NCBI GenBank assembly: GCA_025060325.1 | Contig: JANXBW010000023.1 | Coordinates: forward strand, 1-64,000 | Length of the DNA stretch: 64,000 nt | DNA from: Thermoguttaceae bacterium | GTDB lineage: Bacteria > Planctomycetota > Planctomycetia > Pirellulales > Thermoguttaceae | Direction: 5' to 3' | Shown: piece after piece, positions 47,387-58,242 of the stretch | Layout: the number at the start of each line of letters is the position of its first letter | Numbering within the stretch: position 1 is the first letter of the stretch | Program-made: the position numbers and the translations under genes | Notes under the pieces: model-generated | Told to the model about the DNA's origin: nothing | Seen by the model: the letters and a program-made list of their open reading frames with translations, nothing else | The model's database searches: none

Positions 47387-47969
47387 TCTCAAATTTGAAG
47401 GACTTCTCCGCGGGTGACCCATTTGCGCACCGCAGATGACAAAGGGATGCACGCCGACTTGCGAGCCCGGGTTTTCCAGTGGCAGCGTTTGGAAGATTAT
47501 TCACAACTGAACCGGAGCTCGGGAGGTTAACCCAAGGAACAAGCAAAGGGAGTCGCGCGGGGCATTGACCGTTAAGCCAACATCGCACTCGCCTTTACCA
47601 GGAAATTTAACTAACGGCGGAGTAGCCAGCTTTTTGGAATTGGAGCAAGGGCTGACCGGAGGTAGCACGACGCGCGGGAAACGTCGGGGCTTGAAAACAA
47701 GCGATGGGTACATGAATGGCGTCAATCGGCGGGGCCTGCGGGTGTCCCATCGGGGCGAAGCCACTGAAATTCCGATGGCCAAGTACGCAGTTCGGCGCTT
47801 CGGAGCGAACACTCCGGAGGGTAGAAGGCTTTATCCAGCAGGAATCAAATTTCCGGATTTTTCGGCCGTTCGGATGAAGCTTCGGGCGTTGCCAAAGGCT
47901 ATGCATTAATAGACATGGGCATTCGGAAGCGTTGGGCAGCGTAGCATTCCTTGCTGGGGGGACGCCTAT
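47387..47969. other. 583-bp intergenic region, no gene seen
   Basis: Two opposing ORFs of about 115-125 codons cover the same bases and neither has a motif. Nothing else was recognised. Confidence 0.5.
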
Positions 47970-48761
47970 ATGTTCCGTTTTCTCCAAGGGCTCGCGAATC
48001 TGGTGGGCTCGCTTCTGACCCTGCTAGTTGTAGCCCTGCTAGGGTATGGAGCATGGACCCTCTATCAGCGCTACGCGGAAGGTCCCCTGCTCCGGGAGCA
48101 AGTCAACAAACTGGCTCAACAATTGGAGGAAAAAACTCGGGAACTTGAAGACCTTCGGCAGGAAAACCTCAAATTGACCCGCGAGCTTGAAAAGCTTCGG
48201 CTTGCCAATCGCCTTTTGAAGGTCGACAACCGGGTGGCGATTATCGACGTACTGGGCCAAAAAGGCTCGGCAGAAGAAGACACACTTGAAACCACGTTCG
48301 CTTTTCAAGAGGTGGACAGCGACGGCCGGCCTATCTCTCCCCGCTACCAATGGTCTATTAAGGGAGACATCCTTTACGTAGACGCTTGGGTAGCTAAGTT
48401 TCAGGATGAGTTTGTTGAGCTTGGTGACGCTGTTCGAGGCGGGTCGATTTACCTGTTCCGGCGGCTATTCGGCGAACACCAGGAGCCGGCCCAAGGGTTT
48501 AAGCTGGATCCGGAAGGGGATCTGCCGACAGTCTATCGGAGCGGAAAAGAAATTAGCGACTTTGAAAAGGAGATTTGGGCGAACTTTTGGAAACTTGCTA
48601 ATGATCCCAAACTGGCTGCGGAGAAAGGACTGCGGGCTATTCATGGGGAAGCCCCGTACGTCAAACTAATCCCGGGCAAACGCTACCGGGTGCAGCTGAG
48701 GGCATCCGACGGCTTGAGTATTGTGCCGGAAGGAGAAATCATCCCCGCCCGGGCGGGGTAA
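47970..48761 (+). CDS. membrane-anchored coiled-coil protein (263 aa)
   Basis: I do not recognise the family. One N-terminal membrane helix (LLTLLVVALLGYGAWTLY, about 15-32) is followed by a heptad-rich coiled coil to about residue 85 (QLEEKTRELEDLRQENLKL). A globular region of about 175 residues follows, with strands such as YQWSIKGDILYVDAWVAKF. It probably spans the membrane once with the coiled coil outside the cytoplasm, or the reverse. No neighbour hints at function. Confidence 0.75.
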   Translation: MFRFLQGLANLVGSLLTLLVVALLGYGAWTLYQRYAEGPLLREQVNKLAQQLEEKTRELEDLRQENLKLTRELEKLRLANRLLKVDNRVAIIDVLGQKGSAEEDTLETTFAFQEVDSDGRPISPRYQWSIKGDILYVDAWVAKFQDEFVELGDAVRGGSIYLFRRLFGEHQEPAQGFKLDPEGDLPTVYRSGKEISDFEKEIWANFWKLANDPKLAAEKGLRAIHGEAPYVKLIPGKRYRVQLRASDGLSIVPEGEIIPARAG

Positions 48762-49266
48762 GGGTAAAAAGGCACGCGGGGCCCTCCGGATGCACAGCGA
48801 AAGGACATCAGCCGGAAATTAGGTTTGCCCGGCTCGTCAAATATTTATCTGGCTTCTCAATCGTTTCGTACGATTGGAGTCGCTTCCAGGACCTTTGATG
48901 GGCGGTAGCTGAAGCACTTTTTGGCCATTGGACACTTTGAAGAATAAAGGGACTTCAAGGGGTTCGCATCAGGTTTGGAGTGTGCGGCCGGCTTAATGGC
49001 CCGGTAGGGCCGGTAATGGAAGCCACCCCAGGTTGGCTTTTCGAGGCGGCCAAGCCACTGCGGAATTGCATGAGCAAACCTGCTTTGGATTGGTGGGCTT
49101 CGGCCGCACAGCAGGCCCCCACCAACGCTTACGTAAATCCGGCGTTAGCTCTGCTGGTGGATCCGCCTAAACCGCATCCCCACGGAACTCGGTGATTGCA
49201 TCGGTGGTTATGACTACCAGGTCCCGGTCTTGGAACAACCCTAACGATTTAGATCTTCAAACCAAG
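48762..49266. other. 505-bp intergenic region before mqnD
   Basis: A 71-codon ORF at 48980-49195 has no motif. If mqnD starts at an upstream ATG (49210), the gap is slightly shorter. Confidence 0.45.
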
Positions 49267-50118
49267 ATGGAGCTTACCCTCGCCCATAGTCCCGACGCCG
49301 ACGATGCGTTCATGTTTTACGCCTTAGCTACGGGAAAAGTTAACCCAGGAACTTATCATTTTTCCCACTTTTTGGCCGACATCGAAACCCTCAATCGGGC
49401 CGCCGCGGAAGGACGGTACGACGTCACGGCCCTTAGTGTGTTCGGTTACGCCTTTGTGGCCGACAAATACGTTCTGCTTGAATCGGGTGGAAGTATCGGC
49501 GACGGTTACGGGCCAATCGTCGTCGGCCGGGATCAACTCCTGTGCGAGGATCTCCGCATTCGCCCCATTGCGGTACCTGGCACCCGCACCACCGCGTTCC
49601 TTGCTCTTTCGTTGTGGCTAGGCTCCGCGCCTAACTATATCGAGGTCCCGTTTGACCGGATTTTGGAGGCGGTGCGCCAGGGCCAGTGGGCGGGCCAACC
49701 GGTGGATGCAGGCCTTATCATTCACGAAGGCCAGCTAAGTTACGAAGACGAGGGGCTACTTGCCCTTGTGGACCTCGGGAATTGGTGGAAGAAGCAAACG
49801 GGCTTGCCCCTCCCGCTTGGTGTCAATGCCATTCGTCGCTCCTTAGGTCCCCGCGTCCATGCCGATGTGGCGGAACTCTTGCGGCAGAGCGTCCTTTATG
49901 CGCGGGAGCATCCCGAGGAGGCTCTTTCCTACGCAGCTCAATTCGGGCGCGGACTGAGCCGGGAACGGTTGCGCCGTTTCGTTGACATGTATGTCAACGA
50001 CTCTACCGTCCGCATACCGCCTGAGGCAAGAAAGGCGATTGAGCTTCTGCTCTCCGAAGCAGCAAAAGCTAGGTTGATCGAGCAGCTTGTTCAGCCGGAA
50101 TTTGCCCAAGGCAGCTAA
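49267..50118 (+). CDS. mqnD: 1,4-dihydroxy-6-naphthoate synthase (283 aa)
   Basis: MqnD converts cyclic dehypoxanthine futalosine to 1,4-dihydroxy-6-naphthoate in the futalosine route to menaquinone. The protein has the periplasmic-binding-protein-like fold of MqnA/MqnD; LAHSPDADDAFMFYAL at the N-terminus is the MqnD form of the SPxxDD motif. GLIIHEGQLSYEDEG holds the His/Glu of the active site, and LPLPLGVNAIRR matches the family. I start at ATG 49267 by family length; an ATG at 49210 would add 19 residues. No other mqn gene is nearby. Confidence 0.88.
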   Translation: MELTLAHSPDADDAFMFYALATGKVNPGTYHFSHFLADIETLNRAAAEGRYDVTALSVFGYAFVADKYVLLESGGSIGDGYGPIVVGRDQLLCEDLRIRPIAVPGTRTTAFLALSLWLGSAPNYIEVPFDRILEAVRQGQWAGQPVDAGLIIHEGQLSYEDEGLLALVDLGNWWKKQTGLPLPLGVNAIRRSLGPRVHADVAELLRQSVLYAREHPEEALSYAAQFGRGLSRERLRRFVDMYVNDSTVRIPPEARKAIELLLSEAAKARLIEQLVQPEFAQGS

Positions 50119-50561
50119 GCCCCCGGCACCCCCTGTCGAAAGGCAGGGCAGGTAAATCGTGGCCCCGGTGAGAAAGTTGCAACTGGTACTCCTTTGAGAT
50201 ATTCCGGAATTGCAAATCCCCGGGCCGCTGGCGAAACTTCCGGGTTAAAGTTCAAACCCCAGATCCGCGACCCCGACCTCCGCCCCACTAGCGCCGGAAA
50301 AACGGCGACAGGGTTCCAATTGTGGCCTGGGGGACTCATTGCAACGCTCGAAGGATAAACTTTTTCTGTGTTCCCACACCGTCCGTATGGTAAACTGAAA
50401 CCCCAGGCGGTCCGATCTTGCGGACAACTTTTGGCAAAAACATTCCAAGTAGTTAGCCAACGAACCTGTGTGCCGGGGATTTGTTTGCTAGTTCAGTCTG
50501 GAACTCAAACCCGCCTGGGTGGGGGAGTATGAGGGCGGAAAGTTTCGCGGAGGCAGGGCTT
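50119..50561. other. 443-bp intergenic region
   Basis: No gene seen. It should contain the promoter of the DUF1559 gene. The ORF of that gene extends up to 50481 in frame, without a ribosome site. Confidence 0.45.
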
Positions 50562-51653
50562 ATGTCGCAAAAGCGCAACCCAACCGATGTTCCGGCAAAG
50601 TGCTGGAAACATAGGGGTGGCCAAAGCCATCCATATCCGTCACCTGTGCGATGGCAAACCGGGGGGCCGCTACCGTGGGTAAGAAGTCGTCGCCTTTGGG
50701 CTAGGCAGTTATGCGGCTTTACATTGGTCGAGATCCTGGTGGTCATTGCCATCATCGGGATTCTTATCGCACTCCTCCTCCCGGCGGTGCAAATGGCCCG
50801 CGAGGCAGCACGTCGGATGCAGTGCAGCAACCACCTCAAGCAAATCGGGCTGGCCATGCACAACTACTTAAACAACCACCAGGTCTTTCCCCCCGGCTAT
50901 ATCGCCGTTAAGCCAGAGCGGCCGGAGTGGGCCTGGCCCGTATTTTTGTTCCCTTATTTGGAACTTGACACGATGGCCCGGGAAATGGACGTCAACCGAT
51001 TTCGATTTCCGGACGTCCTGGCGGACAACTATTTGCGGCTAAATTTGGTTTCGCCGCTTTTTATCTTCCGATGCCCATCGGATCGCACTCCGAACAATCT
51101 TCCTCGAGAAGTGCGGCATTTTGACATGAGTTTCTGGCCTTATCGCTTTGAACCTGCCACCTCCAATTACATGGGCAATCTGGGTTTTTGGGATAGGGCC
51201 GGCGGCTTGCCAAACAATGGAGTTCTTTATGGTAACAGTGCTGTTTCCATCCGGGACATCGCCGATGGAACCAGCTTCACCTTTTTGGTTGGGGAACGAG
51301 ACCGCCGCTGTGGTGCGGGGACTTGGTGCGCGGTCCGCGATCCGTTTAACAACGGCCAATTCGGCATTTACTACGCGGTGGGCCGAGTCAGTTTAAAACT
51401 GAATTACCCCCTTGACACCGGCGAGGACAGTTGCCGGGAAGGTTTTAGCAGCCCCCACGCTGGCGGTGGACACTTTCTGCTTTGCGACGGCTCGGTACAG
51501 TTTGTGGCCAATACCATCGAATTCTCGAATGCCGGGGTCGACCCCTTGTGGCAGGAGGGTGAGATCACCCCGCAAGTCGCCCGAGAGATGGGGCTCTACC
51601 AACGCCTAGGAATGCGCAACGACGGCATCCCGATTCGGGGCGAATGGCCATAA
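50562..51653 (+). CDS. DUF1559 prepilin-like protein (363 aa)
   Basis: The N-terminal prepilin signal [20 protein letters not shown] has the cleavage Gly before Phe and the Glu at +5. It follows an unusually long leader of about 50 residues when started at 50562 (GGAGG nine bases upstream). The body has the DUF1559 signature: [39 protein letters not shown] and the C-terminal H-x9-DG motif ([14 protein letters not shown]). This family is massively expanded in planctomycetes and is processed by a type IV prepilin peptidase. Precise role unknown. Confidence 0.93.
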   Translation: MSQKRNPTDVPAKCWKHRGGQSHPYPSPVRWQTGGPLPWVRSRRLWARQLCGFTLVEILVVIAIIGILIALLLPAVQMAREAARRMQCSNHLKQIGLAMHNYLNNHQVFPPGYIAVKPERPEWAWPVFLFPYLELDTMAREMDVNRFRFPDVLADNYLRLNLVSPLFIFRCPSDRTPNNLPREVRHFDMSFWPYRFEPATSNYMGNLGFWDRAGGLPNNGVLYGNSAVSIRDIADGTSFTFLVGERDRRCGAGTWCAVRDPFNNGQFGIYYAVGRVSLKLNYPLDTGEDSCREGFSSPHAGGGHFLLCDGSVQFVANTIEFSNAGVDPLWQEGEITPQVAREMGLYQRLGMRNDGIPIRGEWP

Positions 51654-51937
51654 CCTGAGCGGTTAGAGCTGCTCGTAATGAAAACCGGTTGCACACCCAC
51701 CGGCTCGCGGTAGACAGTTCGCAAGTAAACGCTGTCTTTCCATTGATTGTGTGGCAGTTTTCCTCGATTGCCCTGCAGGTTTCCTCGTTGTAACTTGCGG
51801 ATGCAAACTTGTTGACACGGACCACCGGGTAAAGTCCCCGAGGCAAATTGGAGGGCATACTTCTAGGCGCAAGGGGCAGGTACTCCGGTGGCCGGTGTTT
51901 CCTTTCGCTACCGAGCCAAGTCCTTTATCGCCGGGGT

Positions 51938-53830
51938 TTAGTTGGCAAAACAGAAAAGATGTTCTCTCCCGCGGATATAAAGTCGGCCATCTTTGAAGGC
52001 CGGGCTGGCTGTGCATCCTTCACCTAAAGGATTTTTCGCCACAATCTCCGCACCCTGACGTGCCGGCCGGACCACCCAACAGGTACCGCTATGGTGCGAG
52101 GAGCCATCGGGGGTCGCCTCCTCTTTCTCCCCTATGACGTAAAGAAGCTCGCCAGCCATTCCCGGGGATGAAATAAACGACCCTTCGAGTTCGTGTTCCC
52201 AAAGCTTCGTCCCCGTCTTGGCGTCGTAACACGTCAACAGGCCCCAGCTGGCAAGCAAAAAAACAAACTCGTCTGTGGCAAGCGGGCTGCACAGATCAGG
52301 CAGGTTTTCCTCGGCCTTCCACACGAGGTGCGTCGCCGTCACATCCCCCGAACCGTCAGCCCGGATCGCAAAGCAATAACAGTATTCGTTGCCGGTGTAA
52401 ACAACTCCGTTAGCGGCTACCGGCGATGGACCTTGGTCGCCTTCAATCCCTGCAAAGCGCCAGATCTCCCGGGCATCCTGCGGATCGTAAGCTATCACCC
52501 AGGGGGTTGAGCTAGTAATTAACTGCCACGACTGTCCACAAAGTACCACTGCCGGGCTTGCCCAGCTATTCTGAACCGGCCGTGGGACCTCCTGGACAAT
52601 TTCCCCCGTAGCGCCAGAAAGGATGAACAATCGCGACTTGCCGTCTTCCGGCCGGCTCCCTTGATCGAACTGAACAAATACCCGGTCCACAAAACACTCC
52701 AGCGAAGCCGCATGACCGTAGACATTGTCCGGAACGCCTAGATTCCTCGACCAAACAAGATTGCCCTCAAAGTCCAGGGCGGCAACATCGCCTGTGGCAA
52801 ACATGACGTAAACCCGCTGGCCATCGGTTGCGGGTGTGGGGGAAGCAAACCCGGTTTCCCGGGAGACTTTCTTGGGATCGAGGGGTGGACTTGCTTGGCT
52901 GGGGATTGTCCGCTCCCAAACCAGTGCCCCGGTGTCTACATCGAAGCAAAACACGGACAGCCTTTCCGGCGTGGCCCCTGTTAGAAACAGCTTATTCCCC
53001 CAGATTACTGGGGAACTATTTCCCGGGAGGGGAACCTGCACCTTCCATTTAACACCGTGCCCGGAGACAGCGTCCCACGTCTGAGGAGCGCCCCCGGTGC
53101 GGGAAATGCCTGAACCTTCGGGCCCCCGAAACCGCGGCCAATTCCGGCAATACTCGGCCCAAAACTCGTTCGCCGACTTAGGGGTGGTAACCACCGGTTT
53201 GGGGGTAATAAGTTCAGCCGATTGGGGGGTTTCAACCGCCGGTTTGGGGGTGCTAACCGCACCTACTTCTTGAGGAAGGAGGGGCACCTGAAGCGGCTGG
53301 AGGACCTTGGACCACTTCACTGGTGGGGCTAGGGTTACGCTAACTCCCCCAGCAACTACAAAAAACACAACCGTGCCGGCCAAGAGTGCTCGGATTGCTT
53401 CCCGGCGTTCCCGCAGTTCCGGATCTTCGAAAAGCCCCGGGGTCCCCGGCAGAAAAAACCGCTGACGGAGTTGGCCCACGGTTACCCAACAAACGACGCT
53501 AAGAACCCCCCCGACAAGTGCCAGGATCGAACCACCTACAAGAAGCCTTGTTGCCCAGAAGTAGTTACGGCGAAGCGCTAAATCCAGCCGGCGAAACTCC
53601 TCTGCAACTGCTTCATTTTGCGGATCTGCCACAGACTTTTGACGAAGCTCCTGCCAGCGGGGATCTTCCGCAGGATTAACCGGGCGGTGGAAAAAGTGTA
53701 CCCACAGGACAATCACCAAGACCAAAAGGGTTAGACCCGCTGTCACCCATCCCGTGCGCGAAAGTGCCCGCAACAAGGCTTTTTGAGCGGATTGAGCTGG
53801 CTCGAGGATCACCTCAATTTGTTCTGCCAT
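51938..53830 (-). CDS. membrane-anchored PQQ-type beta-propeller protein (630 aa)
   Basis: Two membrane helices near the N-terminus (WVTAGLTLLVLVIVLWVHFF, and GGSILALVGGVLSVVCWVTV), with a third later (ALLAGTVVFFVVAGGVSV). A TPKPAVETPQ/TPKPVVTTPK-like Pro linker follows, then WPRFRGPEGSGIS, which opens the planctomycete version of the PQQ-binding-like (BamB-type) propeller. Repeats such as VFCFDVDTGALVWERTIP and TCYDAKTGTKLWEHELEG are the blades. There is no dehydrogenase active site, so it is probably a binding or scaffold protein outside the cytoplasm. I start at ATG 53828-53830, which follows GGAG. Confidence 0.88.
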   Translation of the reverse strand: MAEQIEVILEPAQSAQKALLRALSRTGWVTAGLTLLVLVIVLWVHFFHRPVNPAEDPRWQELRQKSVADPQNEAVAEEFRRLDLALRRNYFWATRLLVGGSILALVGGVLSVVCWVTVGQLRQRFFLPGTPGLFEDPELRERREAIRALLAGTVVFFVVAGGVSVTLAPPVKWSKVLQPLQVPLLPQEVGAVSTPKPAVETPQSAELITPKPVVTTPKSANEFWAEYCRNWPRFRGPEGSGISRTGGAPQTWDAVSGHGVKWKVQVPLPGNSSPVIWGNKLFLTGATPERLSVFCFDVDTGALVWERTIPSQASPPLDPKKVSRETGFASPTPATDGQRVYVMFATGDVAALDFEGNLVWSRNLGVPDNVYGHAASLECFVDRVFVQFDQGSRPEDGKSRLFILSGATGEIVQEVPRPVQNSWASPAVVLCGQSWQLITSSTPWVIAYDPQDAREIWRFAGIEGDQGPSPVAANGVVYTGNEYCYCFAIRADGSGDVTATHLVWKAEENLPDLCSPLATDEFVFLLASWGLLTCYDAKTGTKLWEHELEGSFISSPGMAGELLYVIGEKEEATPDGSSHHSGTCWVVRPARQGAEIVAKNPLGEGCTASPAFKDGRLYIRGREHLFCFAN

Positions 53831-54625
53831 TGAGTTCACGATCTCCAATTGCAATGAGGCCGACGCGCGCCCGGATTCACACACTACCCTAAATGGTCAT
53901 GAGGGCCGCCGAGCTTAAAACGGCCTGCCAGGGGGAAGCCGGCCATCCGAGAAATACCCAGCAACCAATCTTGGCGCCAATTAGGGAAACTTTGGCCAAA
54001 CGAATCCGGAGCATCGCCAAAGTTCGCGCACCGGATGGGCCTTCCCGGAACCTCGAGCGGGACTCTCTTATCACGGCTCCGGAGGACTCCATGTCAGCGA
54101 AGGCCAAGCGCTTTTCCGCCAGGAATTAAGATCCGCCGCGAATTAAGAATTGACGGCTTACTTCCGAACAAAGGATTGCCAACATCGCTTCAGGAAATTG
54201 CCGGTGCTGCTTGAGGAATTTTCCCCTTTCGCAAAGGCGTAGGATGTGCCGGCTTGACTGAATCGAAGGCTCCGGGGTGCCTAGGGCAGGGTCGTCCTTT
54301 CCCTTACAACGTGCCCGGCCAGCCGCCATGCGCGGAAGACACCAGCAGGAAGGCTCCCTCTAGCTTTCCGTGTTCTAGGCGAGAAAGATCCGGCCTGAGC
54401 CGATTAAGCCTCCGCGAAAGCTGTCGGGCCACGCGCTCGAAGTGCCGGGCGGAGGGAGCTCGGACCCCGACTTCTTGTCGGTGGCGAAATGTTGCAAACA
54501 AGCTTATGATTATAGTTGGGATGCCCGGCCGCGGGTGATTTCTAGGACCTATTGTTGCGGGCGGGGCTTCTACCGGGGAAAGGCCTCTTGGCCAAATATC
54601 ATCGTCCTCTCCGGGAGCATTCACC
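53831..54625. other. 795-bp intergenic region between divergent genes
   Basis: Several short overlapping ORFs without motifs. It should hold promoters for the propeller gene and the 1128-aa gene; none is obvious by eye. Confidence 0.45.
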
Positions 54626-57600
54626 ATGTCACCGCTTGCGGAACCCATCCTTCGCCGTCTGGAACAGATTCGTCAACAGTGGTGGCTCTTTAGCTTGATG
54701 ACAGCCATTGTATTAGGCTGCGCATTGTCAGGGGCACTGCTTCTTATCTTCGTACTGATTGATGCGATCTTTGCCTTGCCGCAGACAGGGCTTGCTATCC
54801 TGGCCGGCAGTTGGCTCGCTATTACTCTTGTCATCGTGGTGGCCATCCTAAGACGAGCGAAACGGAATTTTCGGTCGCTAGAGGCAACTGCCCGACGAAT
54901 CGAGGCGGAGCTTCCCGAGCTGGAAAGTAACCTCATCAACGTTGTGCAGCTTGCTTTCGACACCAAGAATGTCAACCGAGAGTTCGTCGAAGCGGCTTTG
55001 GCCGACGCTGCCGCCAAGCTGCGACATGTCAACCTGGCGGAGTCTGCGTATCGGGAAACCCGCTGGCGGCGATTCATTTACGCAATGAATACTCCCCGAG
55101 ACTTCACGGAGGCCCTTGGGCTTTTAGCACTGGTGGTATGCCTATTGGTGTTGGCCCAGGTAGTCTGGCCGAACGCAAGTTCTGCGGCCAGTCGGCTGAT
55201 GCGCCCCTGGGAGTACGTGCCGCTTGTAGGAACCGTGCGGATTCTTTCCGTGACCCCGGGGGACACCGAAGTCCTCGCGGGATCAAGCGTAGAAATATCT
55301 GCCGTGATTGCCGAACGCGAAGGCACGGTTGCCGCTCCAGCTGGCCGCGTTGTTATTAAAACGCCCGGCGAAAGCGAGCAAATCTTCCCGTTGACTTCCG
55401 GCGAACCGTTCGAGGAAGCAGCTTCCGAGGGCGGCGCCCGGCTTAGGCGGCGATATTCCCTAGTATTGCCGGCAGTTGTGAAGCCCTTCCACTACCGCGT
55501 GGAGATTGGCGATTCCCAAAGCCGGTTCTTCCAGGTAACCATCGGGGAAAAGCCTGTTGTTTCCGAAGTTGAGGTGACGCTTCGCTATCCGGCGTACATG
55601 AATCGGCCGGAACGAACGTTTGCAGTGAAGGAACCAGACCTGGAAGGGCCGCAGTTTTCGACGGCCGAGCTGAAGATCCGCCCGTCTGTGCCAATTGTTA
55701 AGGGCCATATTTCGGTTTACGGCGAGACCTATGTAGGCCGCGTCGAACAAGACGGCAATGTGCTGCGCGTGAACTTGCCCCTCTTGCGGGATGGCACGTT
55801 TACTATTCATCTTTTCACTCGGGCCGGGCACACGGATCCTAATCCGCGAGTGAACCGGATTCGGGTCATTCCGGACAATCCTCCTCGCGTGGAAATCCTC
55901 AAGCCGCCCAAACAAATTGCCGCGGCGGTAGGTGACGAGATCCCAATTGCCTTCCGAGCCTCTGACGATCACGGGTTAGGAAAAGTGCGGTTGGAAATGC
56001 TTGTGCAAACTGCAAATGCGGAGGCCCCGGCTCAGTCGGAGGAAGCGTCCACAAAACCGGTTATTCTGCGGGAGTGGACCGACATCCCGGCCAACACAGC
56101 CGGTGCCTGGGAGCACACGCTTAAGTTGTTAGCAGATTCCTTCTCCGTGGGTCAGACTGTGCGGCTCCGGGCCGTAGCTGTGGACAAAAGGCAGGTTCGC
56201 GATTGGGGGCTTGACCTTCGGCCGCAGGAGACGGCTTCGCCCTGGCACGAAATCCGCTTGGAGGATCCGCAACAGAAAAAACAGGAACGAGCTAGCCAGT
56301 TAGGCAACCTCCGAGTGGAACTTTTCCGGATTTTGGAAAAACAGATCCGGGCTAATGCGCAAACCGCCCGACTGCGCCTCACCTCTGCTTTATCGGATGC
56401 TGTCCCGTCGGCTCGGGGTGTCCGCGATTTGCAAGTTGACATTCAGAAGTCCACGTTGGCTTTGGTCAAGGGTATTGGGGCCGACTCTCCGCAAGAACAT
56501 CAGAAGGTAAAGCCAACTTTGAGTCGGCTGGCCTTTGGCGAGATGCTGGAGGCGATCAATCATGCCGAAGAGCTGGCGCGCAGCAAATCGCTAGAGGTAG
56601 TAAACCAAACTGCCGAGGCCCTTTTGCCTATTCAAAAGAAGATCATCGACACTTTGCGACAACTCCTTGATCAGGTCCGCACGGCCGAGATGGAGCTTGT
56701 GGCCGAACTTGGCAAACGCCGGGGAGACGATCTACCGGATGAAACCCGAAAGAAGTTCGAGGAATTGGAAAAGAAGCTCGAAGCGGCACTTGAGGCGCAG
56801 CGCCGGGTGGTGGAGGCGGCTGAGAATTTAGCCAAAGCGCCGGTCGAGGACTTTACCGAAGCCGAGGAGCAACTCATCAAGGCCTTAGCTGCCGCTGAGG
56901 ACGAATGGTCGCGATTCCTCACTGAGCTGTCGATGGACCTAAGCAAACTGCCGGAACAAGACTTTGCCAATCCGTCGCTCCTTAAGGAGCTTATCGAAAT
57001 CCAAACGGAAATCAAAATGGCTGAAGACGCTCTGTTAAAGAAGACTGTGGACATTGCTGTTCCGCTCGAACAGCTCGGTTACGAGATGGCCGAGGAACTG
57101 AAAACGAATCTGGAAAAGTGGTTACCTGACACTCCGGATCGTGAGCGATGGAGCCAGGAAGAGTCACTCACCGACCAGGACAAGGAGGCGCCCATGGCGG
57201 AGCTGCCCGGAGAGTTGGAGGACCTAATCGGTGAGCTGATGGAGGAAGAAGAGGCACTTTTTGACGAAATGGAGGACGTGTCGTCAAGCGCGGCAGACTC
57301 GCTTGACGCCGGGGCCGGTTGGGATGCGCTGGACGGGCCAATCTCCAACATGAGTGCCAAGGGGGTCACCGGCAACCGCTTGCCCAACACCAACGAAATC
57401 GGTGGCCGCTCAGGCGAGGGACGTTCCGGCAAAGCAAGTGGCGAGATGGTAGGCGAGGAAGCAGTGGGCAAAGGCGGACGTCGGACGCCTAGCCGGCTGA
57501 CACCCGATCCGTACATGAAAGGCCAAATCAAAGACCACAGCCGCGATCCAGTCGGTGGCGCTACAGGTGGTGGAAAAGAAAGTGGCGAAGGGGGTGCCGG

Positions 57601-58012
57601 ACTGGAGGGCCCACCGCCGCCGCAGCGGGGAGAGCGCGACCGGCACCGGTTGGCCGGCAAGCAGGCCGCCCTCCGCAACAAAGCCGAGGCTATCGACCTG
57701 CAGTTCCAGGTGATGAATTTCCACCGGACGGACCTCCAGCGGTTGATCGAGCTAATGCGGCAGGTGGAGGCGGATATCCGCGCCGGCCGGTATCAAAATG
57801 CTTTACGTCAACGGCAGATCATGTTGGAGGGATTGCGTGATCTGAAACAGTACGTAGCCGGGGAGTTCCAAGTCCGCCAGGACTACACTCCCAACTTACC
57901 GGCCGACGTGCAGAAGGAAATCTTAGGCAGCATGCAGGAGCCGTCCCCGCCCGGCTGGGAAGAGCTCAATCGTCAATACTTCGAGCGCTTAAGCACGACT
58001 GGTCAGCGATAG
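54626..58012 (+). CDS. large membrane/coiled-coil protein of planctomycete type (1128 aa)
   Basis: Two N-terminal membrane helices (MTAIVLGCALSGALLLIFVL, then ILAGSWLAITLVIVVAIL) and a third near 160-180 (LGLLALVVCLLVLAQVVW). Then beta-sandwich-like domains occupy about 200-440, and long Glu/Lys coiled coils about 550-900 (KKFEELEKKLEAALEAQRR). A Gly/Ser/Arg-rich low-complexity stretch (about 925-1020) and a final helical segment close it. Proteins of this layout occur across planctomycetes beside MoxR/VWA gene groups and carry DUF4175-like annotation; that placement is from memory. No catalytic motif seen. The beta domains probably face the periplasm. Confidence 0.75.
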   Translation: MSPLAEPILRRLEQIRQQWWLFSLMTAIVLGCALSGALLLIFVLIDAIFALPQTGLAILAGSWLAITLVIVVAILRRAKRNFRSLEATARRIEAELPELESNLINVVQLAFDTKNVNREFVEAALADAAAKLRHVNLAESAYRETRWRRFIYAMNTPRDFTEALGLLALVVCLLVLAQVVWPNASSAASRLMRPWEYVPLVGTVRILSVTPGDTEVLAGSSVEISAVIAEREGTVAAPAGRVVIKTPGESEQIFPLTSGEPFEEAASEGGARLRRRYSLVLPAVVKPFHYRVEIGDSQSRFFQVTIGEKPVVSEVEVTLRYPAYMNRPERTFAVKEPDLEGPQFSTAELKIRPSVPIVKGHISVYGETYVGRVEQDGNVLRVNLPLLRDGTFTIHLFTRAGHTDPNPRVNRIRVIPDNPPRVEILKPPKQIAAAVGDEIPIAFRASDDHGLGKVRLEMLVQTANAEAPAQSEEASTKPVILREWTDIPANTAGAWEHTLKLLADSFSVGQTVRLRAVAVDKRQVRDWGLDLRPQETASPWHEIRLEDPQQKKQERASQLGNLRVELFRILEKQIRANAQTARLRLTSALSDAVPSARGVRDLQVDIQKSTLALVKGIGADSPQEHQKVKPTLSRLAFGEMLEAINHAEELARSKSLEVVNQTAEALLPIQKKIIDTLRQLLDQVRTAEMELVAELGKRRGDDLPDETRKKFEELEKKLEAALEAQRRVVEAAENLAKAPVEDFTEAEEQLIKALAAAEDEWSRFLTELSMDLSKLPEQDFANPSLLKELIEIQTEIKMAEDALLKKTVDIAVPLEQLGYEMAEELKTNLEKWLPDTPDRERWSQEESLTDQDKEAPMAELPGELEDLIGELMEEEEALFDEMEDVSSSAADSLDAGAGWDALDGPISNMSAKGVTGNRLPNTNEIGGRSGEGRSGKASGEMVGEEAVGKGGRRTPSRLTPDPYMKGQIKDHSRDPVGGATGGGKESGEGGAGLEGPPPPQRGERDRHRLAGKQAALRNKAEAIDLQFQVMNFHRTDLQRLIELMRQVEADIRAGRYQNALRQRQIMLEGLRDLKQYVAGEFQVRQDYTPNLPADVQKEILGSMQEPSPPGWEELNRQYFERLSTTGQR

Positions 58013-58242
58013 CGGCTGCTCCGTGGCACGGTTTGACGACGGTCCTTCCCACTTGGGGGAAGGTAGCTTTCGTTCGCCCACCCAGCTCGGAAATTTACTT
58101 GCTTGGCTCCTGGAGGATATAAGTCCTCACCTCGGCCGGGAAAATCCACACCTTTTTAGGCCGTCGGCTGAGCCGGCTGCTTCTGCGCCCCATCACGATG
58201 GTTGTGCAACAACTGCTTTGCCGCCCACGGGAGTTCGAAACG

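Noticed and set aside
47565-47909. ORFs on both strands between the YceH gene and the coiled-coil gene
   Set aside because: They overlap antisense to each other and neither has a recognisable domain.
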